A stretch of 64,000 nucleotides of DNA from Gelidibacter pelagius (GCF_017581925.1 NZ_JAGEVG010000019.1:1-64000); one strand, 5' to 3'. Positions 17,127 through 26,918 are shown, counted from the first letter of the stretch. Notes: generated from the letters alone by a model not told the origin. Program-made: numbers and translations.

Positions 17127-18116
17127 CTATAACACTTCCTCACGTTCCAACTGTTCCCTCCCCTTATTCGTAGCAATCACACTAATGATCAGAATCTGAA
17201 GGGCATGGTAAAACATCAACGGTAATAACATAATACCGACAATACTCGTTTGTCCAAATAAAGCTTCAGAGAAAACCGTACCGTGAACCAGTGACTTTTT
17301 AGTGCCACAAAATTGATTGGTGATTTGATCCGCATGATTGAATTTTAAGAGTTTCCCAATCCAGCCGGTCAACGAATACACCAGGAAAAATAAAATCAGT
17401 ACCAAGACGACCATTGCTGCCATTTCAAGGAGAGTGACACTGCTGAAAATCTCATCTTCAAAAGACTTAACGAAACTTTTATAAATGATGAGTAAAATGA
17501 TAAATTTATCGAACTTGTTAAGAGTGCGTTTGTTTTTTAATGCCCACGCTCCAAGAAAACGTCTGAGCAACAATCCCAGTGCCAGTGGAATGACAATTTC
17601 GGTGATCAGTTGGAAATAAATTGCAGAGAAGTCAAAAGCAACATCCGTTTGTTTCACAAAGGACAACATCCATAGAGGCGTTAAAATAATACCGATAATT
17701 CCCGAAATACTGGCATTAAAGATGGCGCCAGGTAAGTTTCCTTTGGCCATAGAGACCATCACCACAGAAGAAGATACGGTAGAAGGCAAAGCTGCCATAA
17801 ATAAGAAGGCCAACCAAAGCAATTCGTAGGAGGTGTCTTTCACGAACGGGAAAAACGGCAAAATCAGCAATGGAAATAATACAAAGGTTGAGGCTTGAAC
17901 AGAGACGTGCAGTTTCCAGTTTTTTAGTCCGTTTCTAATCGCTTCTGAACTTAGGCTCAAGCCATAGAAAAAGAAGATAAAAGAGATGCCCAGACTGCTG
18001 ATGAGGTTCATCGGCACGGGACTGTCCGAAGCCCCGAGTTGCGGAAAGAAATAGGCAATGACAATACTAATGACAATGGCGATGACAAAGGTGTCTATTG
18101 GTGATTTTTTGAGCAT
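17127..18116 (-). CDS. Bile acid:sodium symporter family (SBF-like) membrane protein
   Basis: A protein of about 329 residues with about ten hydrophobic segments, from FVIAIVISIVIAYFFP near the N-terminus to MLLPLMFYHALQILIISVI near the end. It resembles the YfeH/SBF-like branch of the bile acid:Na+ symporter superfamily, whose bacterial substrates are mostly unknown. GTKKSLVHGTVFSEALFG is the conserved late motif. A longer frame would begin at 18152, but a -7 promoter box at 18137-18144 lies inside it, so ATG 18116 (or 18125) is preferred. Confidence 0.8.
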   Translation of the reverse strand: MLKKSPIDTFVIAIVISIVIAYFFPQLGASDSPVPMNLISSLGISFIFFFYGLSLSSEAIRNGLKNWKLHVSVQASTFVLFPLLILPFFPFVKDTSYELLWLAFLFMAALPSTVSSSVVMVSMAKGNLPGAIFNASISGIIGIILTPLWMLSFVKQTDVAFDFSAIYFQLITEIVIPLALGLLLRRFLGAWALKNKRTLNKFDKFIILLIIYKSFVKSFEDEIFSSVTLLEMAAMVVLVLILFFLVYSLTGWIGKLLKFNHADQITNQFCGTKKSLVHGTVFSEALFGQTSIVGIMLLPLMFYHALQILIISVIATNKGREQLEREEVL

Positions 18117-18136
18117 TTGAGACATTCGGTTTAGTG

Positions 18137-18144
18137 CAAATATA
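18137..18144 (-). promoter_or_regulatory. Predicted -7 promoter box of the SBF-like gene
   Basis: TATATTTG on the minus strand, 20 bp before ATG 18116. It decides against the upstream ATG at 18152. Confidence 0.5.
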
Positions 18145-18243
18145 ACGAGCATAGAGGTTATAGTCGGAAAAAAAACTAAAGATTCAGAGGGTTTGTGAGC
18201 GATATTTTAGCAGTAGGAAAACTTGTTAAATTTAAAAACCTCT

Positions 18244-18732
18244 CTACAGGCTACTCATAAACCTTACCACTTCTTCCTCAAAAACATCCAAAGGAATCCG
18301 ATGTTCCAAGTCGTGCCGAATGCTGATGTTATAATCCTGTTTCTGCATTAATAAATCGCCCAAAAAATGAAGCGTATCTTTAGGGTCCACGACTCTGTCT
18401 TTTGAACCTAATACGATATGGATCTTGCCATTGTTGGTTTCTGGTGTGTCAGGTACATTTTGAACCACGCTTCTCTCAGCCAACGCAGGATTGAATACCA
18501 ACGCTGGTAGTTGTAGTAGTTTTGATAGATAATAGCCCGCGAATCCGCCCATACTGCTGCCCATGACCACATCTGTTTTGGTGTCCTTATATTGGTTGTA
18601 CAGCCATAAAATGCTATCTGGATTGTTTTCATAATCGATGGATGGTGCTTCAACGGTGCCGTGGCGTTCTAAAATTTCTCGTTTTTCGGGAATTAGACTG
18701 CCATTGAGACCGTGGATATATAGGATATTCAT
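18244..18732 (-). CDS. YqiA/YcfP-family alpha/beta-fold esterase
   Basis: A 162-residue compact alpha/beta hydrolase of the UPF0227 type. NILYIHGLNGS is the first strand and oxyanion region, and the nucleophile elbow GSSMGG has Ser60. Asp in GSKDRVVDP and His in DLEHRIP complete the triad. It is related to E. coli YqiA, an esterase of unknown natural substrate. It is a single gene, 91 bp from its upstream neighbour in the opposite direction. Confidence 0.82.
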   Translation of the reverse strand: MNILYIHGLNGSLIPEKREILERHGTVEAPSIDYENNPDSILWLYNQYKDTKTDVVMGSSMGGFAGYYLSKLLQLPALVFNPALAERSVVQNVPDTPETNNGKIHIVLGSKDRVVDPKDTLHFLGDLLMQKQDYNISIRHDLEHRIPLDVFEEEVVRFMSSL

Positions 18733-18845
18733 TTTATCTGATATTTGATTTCAAACTAAGGAAATATTATGGTTCTTTTTGTGAATTCTTACAAGTTTTT
18801 ACGTTTTCGAACGGTTTAATACGTAATGTGTGTTTCCCAATTGGC

Positions 18846-18853
18846 TATCTTTG
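18846..18853 (+). promoter_or_regulatory. Predicted -7 promoter box
   Basis: TATCTTTG ends 17 bp before ATG 18871 and lies inside the longer frame that could begin at 18826, arguing for the later start. Confidence 0.5.
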
Positions 18854-18870
18854 GAGTAAAGTTGGATATC

Positions 18871-19176
18871 ATGACAAACCCTCACAGATTTAGGTTCCCG
18901 AAGACAGTGGTGTTTGTAATTACCGCACTCTACCTGATTTTAATGTTAGCCACTTATTTTTTGTACTTTAAAGATCCTTTCATAGACTGCGCAAAACGAA
19001 TCTTGGTCGCCCAATCTATTGCCTTGATTTTTCAATTGGTGCTGAATTATGTCAATTTCCGTTCTCAAAGAAAGATTGTGATTCTCGCTACACTATTTGT
19101 GAGTGCGACGCTTTTTTCAGGCGTGCTTTCAACCTTTTTCAATTTGGAGTTCATGTGTCGCTATTATGGGTTTTGA
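18871..19176 (+). CDS. Small membrane protein of unknown function
   Basis: A 101-residue protein with three predicted membrane helices (about residues 13-34, 47-66 and 70-92) and a basic N-terminus (MTNPHRFRFPK). No family is recognised. It stands alone with its own -7 box. Codon use looks like that of its neighbours. Confidence 0.6.
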   Translation: MTNPHRFRFPKTVVFVITALYLILMLATYFLYFKDPFIDCAKRILVAQSIALIFQLVLNYVNFRSQRKIVILATLFVSATLFSGVLSTFFNLEFMCRYYGF

Positions 19177-19317
19177 TGCTGTGAATTTTGTGTTTTGAAT
19201 CATATAATTCATCATGTTTTCTTCCTTAAATTGCCGCTGTTTCCCAACATCAACCATCACCATAACAACATCTATTGTGGCGAAATAAACACGAAAATCA
19301 CTTTTGGATAAAGCATT

Positions 19318-20610
19318 TTAACTTCCTATTTTAATGGAAAGCCAACGTTCTAATGCTTTTTTAAGCTTTTCTCTCTCACTTGGTGTCATTTCTGTGATGT
19401 TTGCCGTGCCATGATGTTTTCCGTTCATCATAAACCATAAAGCATCTACTTTATCAGATTTTGGTACAGCTGAAGCAGACCAGGTGTCTAAAGTTCCATA
19501 AATGTGTATGATTTTATTACCGTGTTTAGGAAGCCAAGCATTTAGGGCTTTTAAAGATTTATCGTTAAATGGAACTTTCATCTGATTAGGTGTGAAAGCA
19601 GCATGCGGATTTGTATCCGTAGGCAATTCGTCCAAAAGTCCTTTGAATTTACTGGTGTCATAGCCGTAATAACCAAATTCGTTGGCGGATTGGTAATAAT
19701 GGGATGCATAATCCGTCATCGTCTGGTCACTAAAAAACGTGATGTCAGACACTTTAGTCAAGTATAAAAATGATTCATAGGCAGAAGCGGTTTCATCAGG
19801 AATTGAATCGCAGTCTGAGCCGTATTGCCAAAATGAAAATGGATATTCCATCACTGAAAACTCGAAGGCTTTTTCGATGTTTTGATAGGTGAAACTCGCT
19901 TTAGCACCCACGCTGTAAGCTTTCATAAGCGGTAGGATCTCAGCTTTATTTTCTAAAACATGTCTTTGGAATTTTTCGATTTTTTTGCGACAATCTGCTG
20001 TCCCTACAGTGTCCAAAAACTTATAAATACGCTGTTCTTCAAACGACGTATTGATTGGCCCCACATAATTGACACTAACATCTACATCTTCTGGATAAAA
20101 ATAGCGATAAAACAAGGTCGTTGCACCGCCTTTGCTACGCCCTGTAGAGACCCACTTTGTCGGATACAAATTTCGGAATAGGGTGTTGATATGATGTAAA
20201 TCGGCGGCAACTTGTTCTAAGGTCAGGTATTGATAATCGATTTCGGCGGGATTGCTTTTTCCAAAATAGCGATGCTCAATCCTGAGTTGGTTAGCATCGA
20301 TAAAATGCGTTAACTCATCAACTCTATTTCTGACAGCAGTGTAACCTTCCGTGATCATCACTGTGGGTAGCTTAAAATCTTTGTGTGACAAATAGGCTCT
20401 TTGATAAAAATGGCCTTTGGAGGGATCTTTGTGATCAAGAGGCTGTTTAATCTTTAATTCATAAGCCGCTTTATAATTATGGGGAGTTTCAATTTTTGTG
20501 AAAATAACATCAGGCAATTCGTAAAGGAGTTGTTCCAGTGTCTCTGATTGCGCATTCAAAAAATGTGTTAATCCGAAGATAAAAAGTAAAGTGTATATCG
20601 ATTTTTTCAT
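19318..20610 (-). CDS. Secreted S37-family aminopeptidase (PS-10 type)
   Basis: A 430-residue alpha/beta-hydrolase peptidase with a signal peptide cleaved after LNAQ (about residue 21). The nucleophile motif GRSKGG (Ser159) and the HRYFGKS segment (113-119) match the peptidase S37/S28 group of tripeptidyl and prolyl aminopeptidases. Late triad residues are likely in YGTLDTWSAS (Asp) and GKHHGTANI (His). It probably trims extracellular or periplasmic peptides, which fits with the peptide-uptake locus elsewhere in the window. Single gene. Confidence 0.82.
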   Translation of the reverse strand: MKKSIYTLLFIFGLTHFLNAQSETLEQLLYELPDVIFTKIETPHNYKAAYELKIKQPLDHKDPSKGHFYQRAYLSHKDFKLPTVMITEGYTAVRNRVDELTHFIDANQLRIEHRYFGKSNPAEIDYQYLTLEQVAADLHHINTLFRNLYPTKWVSTGRSKGGATTLFYRYFYPEDVDVSVNYVGPINTSFEEQRIYKFLDTVGTADCRKKIEKFQRHVLENKAEILPLMKAYSVGAKASFTYQNIEKAFEFSVMEYPFSFWQYGSDCDSIPDETASAYESFLYLTKVSDITFFSDQTMTDYASHYYQSANEFGYYGYDTSKFKGLLDELPTDTNPHAAFTPNQMKVPFNDKSLKALNAWLPKHGNKIIHIYGTLDTWSASAVPKSDKVDALWFMMNGKHHGTANITEMTPSEREKLKKALERWLSIKIGS

Positions 20611-21128
20611 AATTGAAATGTAGTAATATAGTGGATGTGTTTTGGTAAAATTAAGAACTACTCCGGTAAAACAAGCTCAAAAATTAAATTATGTCTGAAA
20701 TTTCATGCCATTCTCATGAATCCATTGGATTCATACGTTTCTTGCTATTTGGTTCGACCCCGCTGGGGTCGCATGTAATTTCTATTTTGCTTCAAAGATT
20801 CCATCCCTACGGGATTTGTTGATGATTTTGTGAAGATTGGATTTAGCTTCCTTTGTTTGGCTGTTTTTATTTATGCCGTTGTTGGTGTTTTCTACCAACA
20901 ATATTTTATATTAAAAGCACTTGCATTTTACGAAACAAATCAAAACCATTTTAAATCCCAGCAGCTGAAAAAGCCAATATCCTGAATCCGCAGGATTCAA
21001 ACATTTATAGGAATTTAGTATGTGGATTGCTCCCGACCCCAGCGGGGTCGCACCTATGATTAAGACCTTTCAGGTTTTTAAAGCCTGAAAGATCTTTAAA
21101 AAGATTCCGTTTCAATTTCTTCCGATAG
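20611..21128. repeat. Palindrome cluster in a 518-bp spacer
   Basis: No gene is present. Six palindromes occur: gaatccattggattc (20717-20731), cgaccccgctggggtcg (20754-20770), atccctacgggat (20802-20814), gaatccgcaggattc (20984-20998), cgaccccagcggggtcg (21034-21050) and a mutated copy of palindrome P (21064-21094). The gaatcc/cgacccc pair occurs twice in the same order, about 270 bp apart. Confidence 0.8.
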
Positions 21129-21174
21129 CTATCGAGATCCATCTTCATCTTCCTGCCCGTCCGTCAGGCGGGCA
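21122..21174. repeat. Two palindromic elements inside the cusA 3' end
   Basis: ccgatagctatcg (21122-21134) contains the cusA stop codon. The hairpin tgcccg-tccgtcagg-cgggca (21154-21174) encodes part of the last residues. Both look like intergenic REP-type elements rather than coding sequence. Confidence 0.7.
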
Positions 21175-24100
21175 TCCTTCTTTGGCTTATTCACCCACCA
21201 ATACAAAGGTGGAATTATAAGTGGCGCAAACAATAACGTGCTCGTCAATCCTCCAATAATTACCGTTGCCAAAGGTCTTTGAACATCTGATCCGATCCCG
21301 CTTGAAGTAGCTGCTGGCACCAATCCGAAGATAGCCAAAACAAGAATGGTCAATACCGCTCGCAATTGCTCCTTTGAGGTTGCCGTAATCATGGTTTTGC
21401 TCAATGGATCTTTTGCGGAGGCTCTGTTTAATGCGGATACCAATAATACGGCTGCCATTACAGAAATCCCCAAAATAGAAACAAAGCCAACACCAGCAGA
21501 GACGTTAAAATAATAGCCTCTAAGCAACAGTGCCATTACACCTCCACCCAAGGCAAAAAGAATACTACTGGCGGTAATTAACGTATGTTTGAAATTTCTG
21601 TATAACATAAATAGGAATGCAATCACCAGAACTAAGGTCAGCGGAATGGTAAACGCCAACTGCTTTCCGGCACGTTCCAAGTTTTCATATTGTCCGCCAT
21701 AAACAATTTCATAACCTTTGGGAATCTCTATTTGCTCGTCAATTTTATCTTGTAATTCCCGCACATAACCACCTTGATCCCTGCCTTGGATATTGGCACG
21801 AACCGTCACCATACGTTTATTGTTAAGTCGGTAAATGTTGGTTTGTCCTTCCACATAACCAATGTCTGCCAATTGATCCATAGGCACCAATGCTCCAGTA
21901 GCCGAAGGAATCAGCAGTGTTTTTAGATCATTGATGTTTTCTCTAAATTCCGGGAGGTAGCGTACCACAATATCATAGCGTTTGGCACCGTCATACAAAA
22001 CCGAGATTTCTTTACCACCAATTGCGGCTTCAATCATATCTTGAATATCCGCTACGTTAATCCCATACCGTGCTGCTTGCTCCCGATTGATGTCAATGGT
22101 TAATTGATCTTGAACATTCTCTTGTTCAATATCGACACCTTCACTGCCCTCCATCTCACTCATGATTCCCGAAATAAGTTCGGCTTTTTCACGCATCATG
22201 ATCAAATCGTCACCAACAATGGAAACGGCTAAATCGGCAGCACTGCCCGTCACAATTTCCATCACTTGGTCAATAATAGGTTGTCCGGAAGCAAAGGCAA
22301 CTCCTGGGAATTCATGCTCCAGATCGCTGCGCATTTTTTGCACCAATTGTTTCTTTGAAAGCGTATCACTCCATGTAGAATAATCCTTTAAGCCGACTAA
22401 AATCTCGTTTCTATTGGCAGGAAACGGATCCGTACCATCATCGTTCCGTCCGGTTTGTGTAATGACATAAGACACTTGCGGGAATTTGGAAATTACTTCT
22501 CGGATTTTAGGCGCGTATTTCGCATTTTCAGTAATGGTGATTCCTGCTGGGAAGTTGGCTTGTAAGAAAATCGACCCTTCATCTAATTCCGGTAAAAATT
22601 CCGAACCTAATTTCGTTCCAAAAGAAATCAAAACAAGGACGATGGCGAATCCAATCACCACGGTTTTTTTGTAATGTGTTGTAAAAACATTCAAAACCTT
22701 GACATATTGTTTCTCTAAAAACGTCAAGACAAAGTTTTTAGGTTCTTTAAATTTCTTGTCGGGTTGGGACATGGTTTTGCTGTACACATATGAAATAACC
22801 ACGGGAATGAAAGTCAGTGCTGCCAGCATAGACCCTAAAACGGCAAAGGAAAGCGTTAATGCCATGGGCGAAAACAGTTTGCCTTCTACACGGGTCATCA
22901 ACAAAATTGGTAGATAAGCCAAAATGATAATCGTTACTGAGAAAAAGATTTCACGACCAACTTCTTGGGCAGACAATAGGGTAATTCTAACAATTCCACT
23001 TTTCCGTTCTTCTGGGGTTGAGGTGCGATATTTCCGAATGAGATGTTCGGTCATGACCACGGCACCATCCACAATAATTCCGAAATCAATGGCTCCCAAC
23101 GATAGGAGGTTGGCTGGGATGCCTGTAAATCGCATGATAATAAAGGCGAATAACATCGAAAACGGAATCGTCAAAGCCACCACCAAAGCACTTCGGACAC
23201 TTCCCAAAAAGAAAATTAGGATGATGACCACAATACTCACGCCTTCAAACAAGGTCCAACCCACAGTATTCAAAGAGTGATCAATTAAAAATCCGCGGTC
23301 GTAAAGCGTTCGGATGGTCACATCTTGCGGAAGTTCGTTGGCTTGTAAGTCGGCAATGCGCTGTTTAAGTTCTACAAGAACTTCACTTGGGTTTTCAAAT
23401 TTCCGAAGTAAAATAATACCTTCTACGCCATTATTCACCTCGATATTTTCATCAGGTACCGAATAGCCTAAAACGCCACTCGGTGGTGGTGGGGCAATTT
23501 CTACACTCGCCACATCACGGATAAATATCGGAACGCCTTTAACCGCTTTTAAGACGATATTTTCAATGTCTTTTTCGTTTTTGATGGCACCCAAACCACG
23601 CACGGCAAAACCTTGACCACCACGTTCCATGATGTTTCCTCCGGTGTTAAGGTTGTTGGCAACCACCGCCTCTTCAATGTCAGAAAATGACAGATCGTAC
23701 TTGCGGAGTTTATCCGGATCAATAAGAATATGAAACTGTTTTAACGGACCTCCAAAAGTGGTAATGTCGGCTACGCCATTGGTCTGAAGTAAATAGGGCT
23801 CAATCACCCAATCCTGTAAATCCCTTAATTCCGTAGGGGAATAGCTTGGTGGTGCTTCTACAACATATCTAAAAATCTCACCCACGGCGGTGGAAAGAGG
23901 CGCCAATTCAGAGATCACGCCTTCGGGTAATTCGGCGCTTGCGAGTCGCTCCATCACTTGTTGACGGGCAAAATAATCGTCCGTATCATCTTTAAACGTC
24001 AGTTGTACCACAGAAAGTCCAAAAATAGTTCGGCTTCTTCGGTCAATGACATTTGGTACATCTTGCAGCACCCTTTCTAAAGGAATGGTGACTTGCTGCT

Positions 24101-24284
24101 CCACTTCTTCGGCAGCACGACCTTGGTATTGCGCCACCACAATCACGTTGGTGTCGGCAATATCCGGATAGGCTTCTATTTTGAGCTCTGTGAAACTATA
24201 ATACCCGATAGCCATGATGAGTAAGCTGAGACCTACTACCAATGGGCGGTTTTTATGTGAAAATATGAGAAGATTTTTAATCAC
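21129..24284 (-). CDS. Heavy-metal RND efflux permease (CusA/CzcA family)
   Basis: A 1051-residue inner-membrane proton-driven pump with 12 membrane segments and two large periplasmic loops. TM4 carries DFGIIVDGAVVMTEH, the charged proton-relay signature of the heavy-metal (HME) branch rather than the drug branch. It forms a tripartite channel with the adaptor (24655) and the TolC-type protein (25659); gene order on the minus strand is TolC, adaptor, DUF190, permease. The metal (Cu, Ag, Zn, Co, Ni) cannot be fixed by eye. The last 15 or so residues (DARLTDGQEDEDGSR) are encoded by palindromic repeat sequence, and the stop codon itself lies in one palindrome. Confidence 0.92.
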   Translation of the reverse strand: MIKNLLIFSHKNRPLVVGLSLLIMAIGYYSFTELKIEAYPDIADTNVIVVAQYQGRAAEEVEQQVTIPLERVLQDVPNVIDRRSRTIFGLSVVQLTFKDDTDDYFARQQVMERLASAELPEGVISELAPLSTAVGEIFRYVVEAPPSYSPTELRDLQDWVIEPYLLQTNGVADITTFGGPLKQFHILIDPDKLRKYDLSFSDIEEAVVANNLNTGGNIMERGGQGFAVRGLGAIKNEKDIENIVLKAVKGVPIFIRDVASVEIAPPPPSGVLGYSVPDENIEVNNGVEGIILLRKFENPSEVLVELKQRIADLQANELPQDVTIRTLYDRGFLIDHSLNTVGWTLFEGVSIVVIILIFFLGSVRSALVVALTIPFSMLFAFIIMRFTGIPANLLSLGAIDFGIIVDGAVVMTEHLIRKYRTSTPEERKSGIVRITLLSAQEVGREIFFSVTIIILAYLPILLMTRVEGKLFSPMALTLSFAVLGSMLAALTFIPVVISYVYSKTMSQPDKKFKEPKNFVLTFLEKQYVKVLNVFTTHYKKTVVIGFAIVLVLISFGTKLGSEFLPELDEGSIFLQANFPAGITITENAKYAPKIREVISKFPQVSYVITQTGRNDDGTDPFPANRNEILVGLKDYSTWSDTLSKKQLVQKMRSDLEHEFPGVAFASGQPIIDQVMEIVTGSAADLAVSIVGDDLIMMREKAELISGIMSEMEGSEGVDIEQENVQDQLTIDINREQAARYGINVADIQDMIEAAIGGKEISVLYDGAKRYDIVVRYLPEFRENINDLKTLLIPSATGALVPMDQLADIGYVEGQTNIYRLNNKRMVTVRANIQGRDQGGYVRELQDKIDEQIEIPKGYEIVYGGQYENLERAGKQLAFTIPLTLVLVIAFLFMLYRNFKHTLITASSILFALGGGVMALLLRGYYFNVSAGVGFVSILGISVMAAVLLVSALNRASAKDPLSKTMITATSKEQLRAVLTILVLAIFGLVPAATSSGIGSDVQRPLATVIIGGLTSTLLFAPLIIPPLYWWVNKPKKDARLTDGQEDEDGSR

Positions 24285-24343
24285 AGGACATATGATTTAT
24301 AAATTATAGATATTAGATTTAAAGCGGAAGTCAATGATTTTAC

Positions 24344-24643
24344 TTACCAAAGATCGACCCGATGGGTGATGATGAATCCGCCGCGATACTGTTCTCTTAG
24401 AACACTTAAGGTTGTTTTTACTTTTTCTTCAGAATCAACAAAGGTGATCAGCATGGACGCTTCATCAAAAGAAAATAGTCGGGAAGGTTGTTTCAGTCGA
24501 TGATGTCTGCCGAAACCAGAATATCCCATCACGGAGGTTGCACCTGCAATCCCATTGTCGATGAGTAAATTCATAATAAACTCATGTAAAGGTTTGACGC
24601 CTTTGAGTTCGTCTTTATCGATGAAAATTTGTGCTTGTAACAT
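24344..24643 (-). CDS. DUF190 family protein (PII-like fold)
   Basis: A 99-residue protein of the DUF190 family, which has a ferredoxin-like PII/CutA-type fold. The N-terminal MLQAQIFIDKDELKG and the central GIAGATSVMGYSGFGRHHRL are typical. Members are small trimeric proteins thought to sense ligands and often lie beside transporters. It sits between the adaptor (11 bp) and the permease (about 60 bp) on the same strand, so it is co-transcribed with the efflux pump. A regulatory contact with the pump is my inference. Confidence 0.85.
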   Translation of the reverse strand: MLQAQIFIDKDELKGVKPLHEFIMNLLIDNGIAGATSVMGYSGFGRHHRLKQPSRLFSFDEASMLITFVDSEEKVKTTLSVLREQYRGGFIITHRVDLW

Positions 24644-24654
24644 GTTTTTATTTT

Positions 24655-25659
24655 TTAATATCCGAACGATAGACCTTTGAGTTGTAAAACGCCTTCGATG
24701 GCAACTTCATCATCAGCAGAAATCCCATCAAAAATGATGATCCGATCGCCAATATGTTGACCGATTTTGACTTCCTTACGCTCAAATTCATTTTCGGAAG
24801 TTTTTATAAATACATAATGCTTGCCTTGAACGGTCACCAGTGCATTTTTGTTGACACTTACATTATGGTCGTCGCTCAGGTCAAAACTCACATTGGCAAA
24901 CATGCCCGATTTCAGTTTCTTCGAGGAATTGTTGACGATAATTCGCGCTTTGACCATTCGTGTGCTGTGATCGACAACGTCGGCAATGGCATCCACTTTT
25001 CCGGTGAATTCGGTGTTTGGGAAGGCATTGAATCGAATATCGCACGTGTCACCTTCTTCTATATTTCCAATTTGATTTTCCGGAATATCACAGATGAGGA
25101 ATGCTGTTCCCGCTTTTGCTTTTCGCAAAACATCCGGTGAAAACCCTTCGGAAATTAATTTGGATTCGTGTTCGGTCAAAGCTGCCTTTTCATTGGAAAG
25201 TAAACTTTGTTCCATCGTCAAAGCGCTTTCAGCATCCATCAGATCCTGACCTGTGGCGACGCCGTGGGCACTCAGATCCTTGGTGCGTTCCAATTCCAAC
25301 TGACGCTGCTTGAGGTTGACGTTGGCAATTTGATTGATGCTGATCTGTAATTGATTCAGCTGTGTATAATGGCTGGACAGTTCAGGGTTTTCGAACAAAA
25401 TCAGATTCTGTCTCGCACCTTCGCGTGATGGTAATACGGTGGCAGCGACGTTTGCCGGTGCGGTAAATTTCGCCGAAAGCGTATCGTTATTGAGATGCTC
25501 AGTCTTGAAAAAATCCAAGTGTGCAGTTTCTGGAAACTGAATGGTTGTCCCGCCATTGGTGATAATGGGGGAGGCTCTATGGGTCTGTTCTGTTTTGGTT
25601 TCACTGCCACAAGATGACAACAGGAGTAAAACAAAAGCTGTGAAAATTGCGTGTTTCAT
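24655..25659 (-). CDS. RND efflux periplasmic adaptor (CusB/HlyD family lipoprotein)
   Basis: A 334-residue membrane-fusion protein. The start at 25659 gives a lipoprotein signal with lipobox SSCG and overlaps the tolC-like stop by one base (TAATG), a coupling arrangement. A longer in-frame start at 25764 would destroy that signal and lie inside the upstream gene. A lipoyl/barrel-sandwich region flanks a helical hairpin (about residues 95-165). It is followed by a beta-barrel (FNAFPNTEFTGKVDAI) and a membrane-proximal domain. It links permease to outer-membrane channel. Confidence 0.9.
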   Translation of the reverse strand: MKHAIFTAFVLLLLSSCGSETKTEQTHRASPIITNGGTTIQFPETAHLDFFKTEHLNNDTLSAKFTAPANVAATVLPSREGARQNLILFENPELSSHYTQLNQLQISINQIANVNLKQRQLELERTKDLSAHGVATGQDLMDAESALTMEQSLLSNEKAALTEHESKLISEGFSPDVLRKAKAGTAFLICDIPENQIGNIEEGDTCDIRFNAFPNTEFTGKVDAIADVVDHSTRMVKARIIVNNSSKKLKSGMFANVSFDLSDDHNVSVNKNALVTVQGKHYVFIKTSENEFERKEVKIGQHIGDRIIIFDGISADDEVAIEGVLQLKGLSFGY

Positions 25660-26918
25660 TATTGGGCTAATTGATTGATTAAACCTGCTACGTACAGCAG
25701 TTGTATATGACTTTGACGGTATTGCTCTAAAACGTCGTTGTATTCTTCCTGGGTTTCCAGCCAACTACTTTGGGCTTCCAAGAAATCGATGATGCTGGTG
25801 CCACCTCTGAGATAGGCATACTTAATGTTATCTAAAATGGTTTGGGATTGTTCCAAAACCGATTGATAATTTTCTATATTTTGTAACTGAACTTGATGAC
25901 TTTCATAAGCCGTGGTGATTTCAGTTTCAAGCTGTGCCTGCAAAGTGTGAAGTTGCTGCTCAGCCTGGTCTCTTTGGATGAGGGATTTTTTGATTTCACC
26001 TTGATTCCGATCAAAAAATGGCAAATCTATGGACGCGACGAATCCAACATGAGGAATTTTGTGCTGTACGTTGTAAATTACGCCTATTTCAGGTTGCGGA
26101 TAAGCCATGCTTTTTTGCAGATGGATGTTACTTTCAGAAACGTCAACCATGGATTTTGCGGATTGTATGGCACTTCGAAATGCTAAAGATTGTTCTTGCA
26201 ATTCATTTAAAGAAGTCAGACCGTAGCTTCCAAGATCTTCTGAAGTATCAATTTGAATAGTATCTTGAATCCCCATTAGAAACTGAAGTTCCTTTTTTCT
26301 GTTTGCTAATTCTTGACGCTCTGTTGTGTATTGCAACGCATATTGTTTGGCTAATAGTTCCGTTCGGAATACATCGGTTTGGGTGATGACTTGATTTCTG
26401 TATCGATGTTGATTGGTGATCACTAAACTGTCAATATTATCTTTTGCAGATTTAATGAGTTCCAATTGCTTTTGGGCGGTCCAGACTTCGTTCCATTTTT
26501 CGGCGACCTCAAAAAGAATATCACTTTCTATTTCCGTGTATTCTTTTTGAGATAATTGGGCACTTTTTTGAGCGACATCAATTTTATTTTTGCGCTGCCC
26601 CATAATTTGGAAGGTTTTCGACAACTGCCAAAGCACTTCGCGATTTTCAGGATTTCCCCAATTCGTGCTATTCTCAAAATCTGATGAATTGGCGATTTGA
26701 ATGGTTTCATTACTCAACACCAAATTCGGGCGCAATTCAGCACTAAGGATATCGCTTTCGGCAATGGCAATATTATAATGCTCCGACTTTAAAACCGGAT
26801 TATTGCGTTTTGCCGTTTTCAAAACTTGTTCTAAAGTGAACGGTGTTTGCGCATTTACAGGCTGTAATAATCCGACAGCGAGAGCTAAATAGAGAAATGT
26901 TTTAAAAATGAACTTCAT
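25659..26918 (-). CDS. TolC-family outer-membrane efflux protein
   Basis: A 419-residue protein with signal peptide (cut after VNAQ, about residue 24). Two outer-membrane-factor repeats of long coiled-coil helices follow (about 30-210 and 225-415). It is the first gene of the efflux operon, and its closest relatives in function would be CusC/CzcC. The region before it (26919-27224) holds no clear -33/-7 promoter pair. An imperfect box AATCTTTG is seen at about 26962-26969 on the minus strand. Confidence 0.9.
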   Translation of the reverse strand: MKFIFKTFLYLALAVGLLQPVNAQTPFTLEQVLKTAKRNNPVLKSEHYNIAIAESDILSAELRPNLVLSNETIQIANSSDFENSTNWGNPENREVLWQLSKTFQIMGQRKNKIDVAQKSAQLSQKEYTEIESDILFEVAEKWNEVWTAQKQLELIKSAKDNIDSLVITNQHRYRNQVITQTDVFRTELLAKQYALQYTTERQELANRKKELQFLMGIQDTIQIDTSEDLGSYGLTSLNELQEQSLAFRSAIQSAKSMVDVSESNIHLQKSMAYPQPEIGVIYNVQHKIPHVGFVASIDLPFFDRNQGEIKKSLIQRDQAEQQLHTLQAQLETEITTAYESHQVQLQNIENYQSVLEQSQTILDNIKYAYLRGGTSIIDFLEAQSSWLETQEEYNDVLEQYRQSHIQLLYVAGLINQLAQ

